This document shows, piece by piece, positions 58,685 through 64,000 of a stretch of 64,000 nt of DNA. The first letter of the stretch is position 1, and each line of letters opens with the position of its first letter. Under the pieces are notes generated by a model. That model worked only from the letters and a program-made list of their open reading frames with translations. It made no database searches and had not been told where the DNA came from. The position numbers were made by a program, and so were the translations under genes. The stretch is taken from the NCBI GenBank assembly GCA_033030425.1, contig JAUFSD010000001.1, positions 806,001 to 870,000 of the forward strand. The letters are read 5' to 3'. The stretch is from Verpa conica. Lineage: Eukaryota > Ascomycota > Pezizomycetes > Pezizales > Morchellaceae.

Positions 58685-60519
58685 TTATGGCCTCAACCTC
58701 AATGGGTCTCTGGGGAATGTGCTCGCTCTCCTGATATTTTGTAGTCCCAGCCACAAGAACACTACACGCTCAAGCCCGATTCCTCCGCCGGCGTGCGGCG
58801 GTGCACCCCAGCGGAATGCATCAACAAAATCCTCTAGCCCAGGAGCACCTGGGTCCATGCCCAAGGACTTCATACGTTCCGCAAGAAATTCGGAATTGTG
58901 CACACGTTGTGCACCAGAGAGAATCTCTTCACCACGCATAAAAAAGTCTATTGATGCAGTCAGTTCTGATTCACTTAAATTAAGGTGGATAGAGGAATAC
59001 CATAGGAATTTGAATAATTATTATCTTCTGGGTCGGGCATGGTGTAGAACGGCCTCACAGCCAACGGAAACTTGTCCATGACGTAGAAATCGGTGTCATA
59101 TTTTGCTAACACGAGCCTACCAAGATTCCTCTCCATCTCTGTACTCAGGTCCTCAAGCTCCGGAACGTCGTAGCCGGCTTCCCTAAGCATTGAAATACCC
59201 TCCTTGAATTTAATACGGAGTACTTTTCCATCCTTTGGAATTTTGAACTCTTCAACGGGGTATTGTTCCCTAACAATCGCGATCTCCTTCGCAAATCGCT
59301 CGCGGAGGCCGTTGAAGATAAATACAAAGAGGCCCTCAAGAACTTCAATAACCTCATGGTAGTGCTCTTCAAACGCCATTTCGAGATCAAGACCAGTGAA
59401 CTACATAATCACAATCAGTATGAACTAATTAGTCCGTGGGAAAAATTACACGAACCTCAGTCATGTGCCTGTGTGTTTGGGAGTTCTCAGCTCTGAAAAC
59501 CGGGGCAATTTCAAAGACACGCTCAAAGTCACCGGCAATGAGCATCTGTTTATAAAATTGTGGACTTTGTGCAAGATAAGCATCACTCTTGAAGTAAGTG
59601 ACCTTGAACACATTTGCACCACCCTCAGTGGCAGCTGCGACTAGCTTTGGTGTATGAACTTCTGTAAAACCTTTTTGGAGGAGGAATTCTTTGAACAGCA
59701 TACAGACACCTGATGATATGCGGAAGATAGCCTGGTTTGAGAGTGTCCTAAGATCGATGACACGATTGTCGAGTCTAGTGGGAAGTGAGACCGTCGGATA
59801 TTTCCCTTCACCTTCTTCCACTTCTTTTGCGGATCTCGAGGCATCCTCGAACTGAATTGGTAGTACCGGTTCTGCTGTAGCGATCACAAATAATTTTGAG
59901 ACATGAACCTCAACATCGGACAAGCTGGCAGAAGTGACAGGTTCCGGTGTCTGCTTAATTACACCATGAATAAGCACAATGCTCTCGGAATTGATTCCTG
60001 AAGCCCATTTGACCATCTGTTTCGAAACGCTTCCATCCGTATTGACTGTCATTACAGCTTGGATACTGTCACTCTGTTGCCGTAACACAAGGAAGCACAT
60101 CTTTGCACCTTGAATTCTAGCATTCTGCATCCTTGCACGGAAAACTACCTCACGTCCGTCATCTGTGCCAGTGAGTGTGGACAGTTGGGTACGCGCGATG
60201 TTGGAGCGTTCAGTCGATTGGATCATGGGCTTCACACCATAGTTTTCCATTGCGTGGTCAACGTTTGCAAGTTCACGGGCAGCCTTCTGTTCAGCCTCGA
60301 GAGCGGCTCGTTTTGCTGCCTTCTCCGCCTTTTCTTTCTCCTTCTGTAGCTTTTTTAAGGCACCTTTTGTGAGAGGCTTACCGTCCGGCCTACATTGGCA
60401 TATATTAGTCATATTAAAGATATCGAAATAAAGAAATATGCGTACCCAATAGGGATTTCCTCAGATTCGTTCAGGGAAAGAGCAGTAGCCTGCTCAGCTA
60501 GGGGCTCTGAAGATGACAT
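58685..60519 (-). CDS. DPS1: Cytosolic aspartyl-tRNA synthetase
   Basis: Four exons (60519-60446, 60389-59456, 59400-59001, 58947-58685) give 556 residues, close to the 557 of the yeast enzyme. The Lys-rich N-terminal extension ([20 protein letters not shown]) is the tRNA-binding helix of eukaryotic cytosolic AspRS. An OB-fold anticodon domain follows ([17 protein letters not shown]...). The class II core shows QSPQFYKQM, motif 2 [15 protein letters not shown] starting at residue 323, and motif 3 [20 protein letters not shown] starting at 523. The protein ends [10 protein letters not shown]. It charges tRNA-Asp with aspartate. There is no mitochondrial presequence. Introns are 55, 54 and 53 nt. 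The start is fixed by the ATG that opens [10 protein letters not shown] directly before the first intron. Confidence 0.95.
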
Positions 60520-61244
60520 ATACGTCTTTGGAGGTTTGCGTTTTGGGGATTTGCGTCTTTCGGATGATGGTTTGGATAACCTGTCTACAATAAACTAGTG
60601 GTGATGACTCGAATGTTTTGTGGGGTCTATCGGCTTGGCGCGGGGCAGACTTACTCGCTAAAATGTAAAGTCTGTCACTTTAGGTACGAGCCACAATGGA
60701 GTCCTCACAACAAAAAGTGAAGTACACCCACATTATACTGACCTTGCAACAACTATAATTATAGGGAACAGAAAGAGCTATAGGGAGCTTGGGAGCGAGG
60801 CTGAGGTATAGTAGGAATAAGATTACTAATAGAATAGGATACTTAAGATATATTACTTGGGCTATTGAGGATGTTGGTGAGTACTTCTCTTTTTGGCGTG
60901 GAGGCTCCGCTGGGACTCGTAATAGACGTTAATCATCAGGAACTATCACCTATCCGCATGTATTGTAGGGTTTCTAGTGAAATGCAGTGTTTAAACTGCA
61001 GGTCTTCAATTAAAACAGAACTAGGTAAATAAATAATAAATATATAAAAGGCGGTCGCCACAGCCAAGTAAGCTAATACTAGACAAAAAGAAAGAAAATC
61101 ACCTAGAGCTCTGTATTATAGAACCAGTAACTCTAGATTAACCACATACTAGTACCACCGTATTACATATCGTACTTATTTAAAGAATAAAGTCTGTCTT
61201 TTTTGCTACCTAGATTTAAAAATCCTTATATTTTATACCGTTGC
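60520..61244. promoter_or_regulatory. AspRS promoter and CUE5 3' region
   Basis: 725 bp. The side next to 60520 is the AspRS promoter or leader, and the side next to 61244 the CUE5 3' region. It is AT-rich with no coding frame and no element recognised. Confidence 0.5.
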
Positions 61245-62852
61245 TCACTCTATGTCTTTCGACATGGTAACTCCCGTCTCTTGTGGCCCTGTAATAGAAA
61301 CTGGCTTGGCTGATTCTGCCTCCTTCGTCGAAACTTCCCGCTCATCATCGCTATCACCAAGCGAAAATGGGTCCCTGTCCATAGCCGCTGGCTCCACGCT
61401 CTTCAAAGGCTCCCATTTGCTGGTTGTAGCTGGTGATGGTTGTCTAACAGGCGACACTACAGTTGTAGGATGAGGATTTGGGGCTGGGCGGTACAGTTCA
61501 TCGTCTGGGATATTTGTAGGACGATCTTCAAATGAGACTTTCCGGCCAGTTTTGCTGACAGAAGACGGTTGGAACAGACCCGGATTTGCTTTAGGGCGTC
61601 GTGATTGAGGTGCTAATATAACTTTTAATAATAAATCCCCCAACTATTTTTCCGTAGTTAAACTTGGTACCTTCAATAGTATTGTCCCTTAGGTGCAAAT
61701 GTGTAAAATCATCGGTTAAAACTCGAGGGTCGGCGTCATACCCTCCATCCCTAGAGCTCCGTGTGCCAGGCTCGTTTCCGGGCCTATTCACAGGCCGCGC
61801 ATACTGGCCACTATTACGTGCAGAACTCGGAGGAGAATCTTCAGGTGAGTCACCATCTATCCGCTTTTTTATATCGGTAATCCATGAATTAAACTTGTTT
61901 TGGGTCTCAACAAATCCTTTACGGATGTTTTCTTTGATCACCGGGAGATCATCTAAAACTGTCAATTACTCGAATAAGAATAAATATTTTGGGAACACAC
62001 CATCAATAAATGAACGTTCCTTGTCTGAGTCATAGTCTTCGTCCCGCGGGGGGGGGGGGCGGCGAGGCTGCTGTTGTCTCCTTCTGGCTTCTGTATCTCT
62101 TACACTGTAATTCGCGCTCCCCCCTCCACCTCTTCCAGAACCCCTGTTACTACTAGCCCCAAAATGCTCAGCCAACTGCCTGGCATAAATTTCGTCTGCC
62201 TCGAGCTGGTTCTGGGGAGTCGAAGTCATATACGAGGTGGTGGCCGAAGCACTAGGGTCTTGGTGTTGTTGCGAGTGCTCAGTATATATTTGAGCGAGGT
62301 TGTAATCTAGATCTTTCTGTAATATTTTAGCTGAATGAAAAAATGAAATAGGTGATAAACTCACTTGGAGCGGCTGGTTACTGGGGCGTGGGGGTGGCCG
62401 GGGAGGTTGAGGAGGACGTATTTCTTCTTCCACAACAGAAGGATCACTCATGCCTAAAGCATACTATGGTCAAAATTTCTCCTATATAATCTAGAGTATT
62501 TTGCTAATATTGCTTACTTAACAATGCTGTGAATGCAGGTTCTATCTGGCCACCAGAGGCCACCAATACAGCACGCACAACAGCACCATCAATAGACGGG
62601 AAAGCTTCTTGTAGGGTAGCTTGAGCCTGCTGATGGGGTGACATAGGACGAGGTGGCTTCGCTGGGAGTGATTCAGTATGTGTGACGGAGGTTTGGTTTA
62701 GCGCTACACTAGAAGCCGTATCCTGGGTGGTAGCCATAAAATTTTCAGCCTGCGGAGGGTTAGAATAAGGGTTTATGATACTATCTATTTATAAAGAGCA
62801 AGAAGCCTACCGAGGACTCCGCTAGGGGGTTTTCTGGATGTTCAGAGGCCAT
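61245..62852 (-). CDS. CUE5: CUE-domain ubiquitin-Atg8 adaptor, Cue5-like
   Basis: Six exons (62852-62811, 62749-62518, 62453-62365, 62316-62001, 61958-61671, 61612-61245) give 444 residues. A CUE domain at about 51-96 shows AFPSIDGAVVRAVLVASGG and the di-Leu FTALL, as in ubiquitin-binding CUE folds. The following MSDPSVVEEEIRPPQPPRPP and ADEIYARQLAEHF blocks match the fungal Cue5 family. A Pro/Arg-rich low-complexity region comes next, then DLPVIKENIRKGFVETQNKF. W389-E-P-L392 fits the W-x-x-L Atg8-interacting motif. Cue5 links ubiquitinated, often Rsp5-modified, aggregates to Atg8 for selective autophagy. A short first exon (MASEHPENPLAESS) precedes an alternative Met at 62737; both starts are possible. 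Introns run 42-64 nt. Confidence 0.88.
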
Positions 62853-63355
62853 AGCGACTATGTACGAAAGTATACAAAGAGCTTTAGGATAATGATAGCC
62901 TGAGCTGGTGAGGTGAGTGATGTTGAATATGTAGGGGGTGAAGGACGGTGAACGGCGGTCAAAGGCCTGAGAGGATATTGTATATCCCAAGTTATTTCTC
63001 GGAGGATCTAATTTCTGGTTTCTTGCGTGTCTAATGGTGTTGCTGGCCTGTGATGTATGCCGTCGTTGTTCTGCTCTTTCCCACTTAAGCGTTGCATTAC
63101 GTTGCCCCACCAACTTCCCCGCCAGATGCCAAGCCATTTCTTCTATTCACAGCCACATTCACAATAACGCCACATCCCACTATACTAGCGATGCTGATAG
63201 ATCAGCCCGTCATGTGATTTATCTTTGGTGGTGAGATTATCTTTCTCACCGAAGATAAATCACATGACGGGCTGATCTATCGGCATCGCTAGTACATCAA
63301 GTCTAAAGCAAGAAACCCCCTTCTCTACAACCACCACTATATTAAACCAGAGACT
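62853..63355. promoter_or_regulatory. Divergent promoter CUE5/uL3m, interrupted by a MITE
   Basis: 503 bp separate the divergent starts. A foldback element occupies 63185-63292, leaving about 60 bp to the uL3m ATG and ~330 bp to the CUE5 ATG. The remaining sequence has no motif that I can assign with confidence. Confidence 0.65.
63183..63294. mobile_element. Foldback MITE flanked by TA
   Basis: An almost complete palindrome: CTAGCGATGC...CAGCCCGTCATGTGATTTAT on the left is repeated inverted on the right up to GCATCGCTAG. The body is 108 bp (63185-63292) bounded by TA on both sides. The arms (about 49 nt) differ at two bases plus a 3-nt insertion (GGTGGTGAGA versus GGTGAGA), leaving only a ~7-nt central loop. 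The TA duplication suggests Tc1/mariner-type mobilisation. Confidence 0.88.
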
Positions 63356-64000
63356 ATGCTGCCTAGAGTACCAATTATCAAAATTATCACAGCCTGGAAG
63401 TTGCTGACGACTAGAATTTCTCTTCGACCTTACCCACCTTTCAATGTCAGTAATACCTCCCGGTTTTCTACCTCCGCGCAGATGGCTTTTGGTGGTGTAA
63501 AAATAAAAAGAGTCTCTTCCTCAACCTCTCCTACTCTTCTTGCCGCTTCTAAGGCGGCTGCGCTTGAGCGCCGCCGAGTTCCCCAGCGTATTGGCTCCCT
63601 TGCCATCAAGAAGGAAATGACGGCCATCTACCTTCCTAACGGTCGACGAATTCCTTGCACGGTCCTTCAACTCGACAGAGTCCAAGTCATGGCCCCCAGA
63701 ACTAAAAAGGAGCATGGCTACTGGGCTTGTCAAGTGGGTTTGGGTTGGAGGGCTCCAAAAAATATCACCAAACCGATGTTGGGGCATTATGAAAAATTTG
63801 GCGTTGCACCTAAGAAAAAAATCAGAGAATTTAGGGTGAAAGACGGGTCTGGTATTTTGGAGCCTGGGACAGTTATTAACGCTGATCACTTCATCGAGGG
63901 GCAGTATGTAGATATCTGGGCGAATTGCAAGGGAAAGGGCTTTGCGGGAGTATATTTCCAAAACACTCAAAACTTACGACCCCAGGAACTAATACTATCT
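63356..64000 (+). CDS. MRPL9: Mitochondrial ribosomal protein uL3m, 5' part
   Basis: The first exon (63356-63949, 198 codons) is complete. A GTATAT donor follows and the gene continues beyond the window. The N-terminus MLPRVPIIKIITAWKLL, with Arg and Ser but few acids, is a mitochondrial presequence. The body shows RRVPQRIGSLAIKKEMTAIY, VQVMAPRTKKEHGYWACQVG and the L3 signature region FIEGQYVDIWANCKGKGFAG, interrupted by the intron exactly where the family continues with V/T-M-K-R. uL3 is an early-assembling large-subunit protein near the peptidyl-transferase centre. In the presumed intron, ACTAAT near 63990 resembles a branch site. It is divergent from CUE5. Confidence 0.92.
   Translation, partial: MLPRVPIIKIITAWKLLTTRISLRPYPPFNVSNTSRFSTSAQMAFGGVKIKRVSSSTSPTLLAASKAAALERRRVPQRIGSLAIKKEMTAIYLPNGRRIPCTVLQLDRVQVMAPRTKKEHGYWACQVGLGWRAPKNITKPMLGHYEKFGVAPKKKIREFRVKDGSGILEPGTVINADHFIEGQYVDIWANCKGKGFAGVYFQNTQNLRPQELILS

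Noticed and set aside
62047..62060. G-run as a quadruplex regulatory site
   Set aside because: It lies in CUE5 coding sequence and encodes a proline run. A coding explanation suffices.

Overview
This window is nuclear DNA of a filamentous ascomycete (Pezizomycotina). The evidence is intron-rich genes with GT-AG introns mostly 34-100 nt long, an Ecl1-family zinc protein, a DUF1763-type LYR protein, a Ser/Thr-rich GPI-type wall protein, and fungal forms of Ccz1, Sec39, Cue5 and Rsp5. Gene spacing is wide: 16 genes in 64 kb, with AT-rich gaps of up to 8.6 kb full of miniature inverted-repeat elements. This resembles the expanded genomes of early-diverging classes such as Pezizomycetes (truffles and cup fungi). 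That placement is an inference, not a measurement.

Layout. 1-917: 3' end of an alginate-lyase-family gene (+). 918-7477: AT-rich gap with MITE-like elements. 7478-7984: ecl1-type gene (-). 7985-16639: the longest gap, with no recognisable gene. 16640-18195: unrecognised basic protein (-). 20180-22702: CCZ1 (-), divergent from FMT1 (+, 22940-24297). 26605-29077: SEC39 (-). 29078-33845: repeat-rich gap with a 451-bp MITE and a head-to-tail pair of ~571-bp stem-rich repeats. 33846-36085: CHY/RING ubiquitin ligase (-), divergent from an LYR-motif protein (+, 37000-37582). 37583-40645: hairpin-rich gap. 40646-41795: secreted expansin-like protein (-). 46825-47733: PAB2 (+). 49217-52291: RSP5 (+). 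53273-54042: Cys-rich GPI protein (+). 54837-56589: mitochondrial carrier (+), convergent with cytosolic AspRS (-, 58685-60519). 61245-62852: CUE5 (-), divergent from uL3m (+, from 63356, running off the end).

Functional threads (genes are not clustered by pathway). Vesicle traffic and autophagy: Ccz1 (half of the Ypt7 exchange factor), Sec39 (ER tether) and Cue5 (ubiquitin-Atg8 receptor). Ubiquitination: Rsp5, whose products Cue5 can recognise, and the CHY/RING ligase. Mitochondrial biogenesis: Fmt1, the LYR protein, the carrier and uL3m. RNA and translation: Pab2 and AspRS. Wall and extracellular: alginate lyase family, expansin-like and GPI proteins.

Exon models were built by hand, requiring GT-AG borders, an open frame across each junction, and agreement with known family motifs. 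Most interesting non-genic signals: (i) a group of small hairpin elements at 39.25-39.94 kb that share a loop but whose arms have diverged together; (ii) the tandem stem-rich repeat at 31.39-32.53 kb; (iii) several inverted-repeat MITEs, one inside the shared CUE5/uL3m promoter; (iv) repeated introns of only 34-36 nt.
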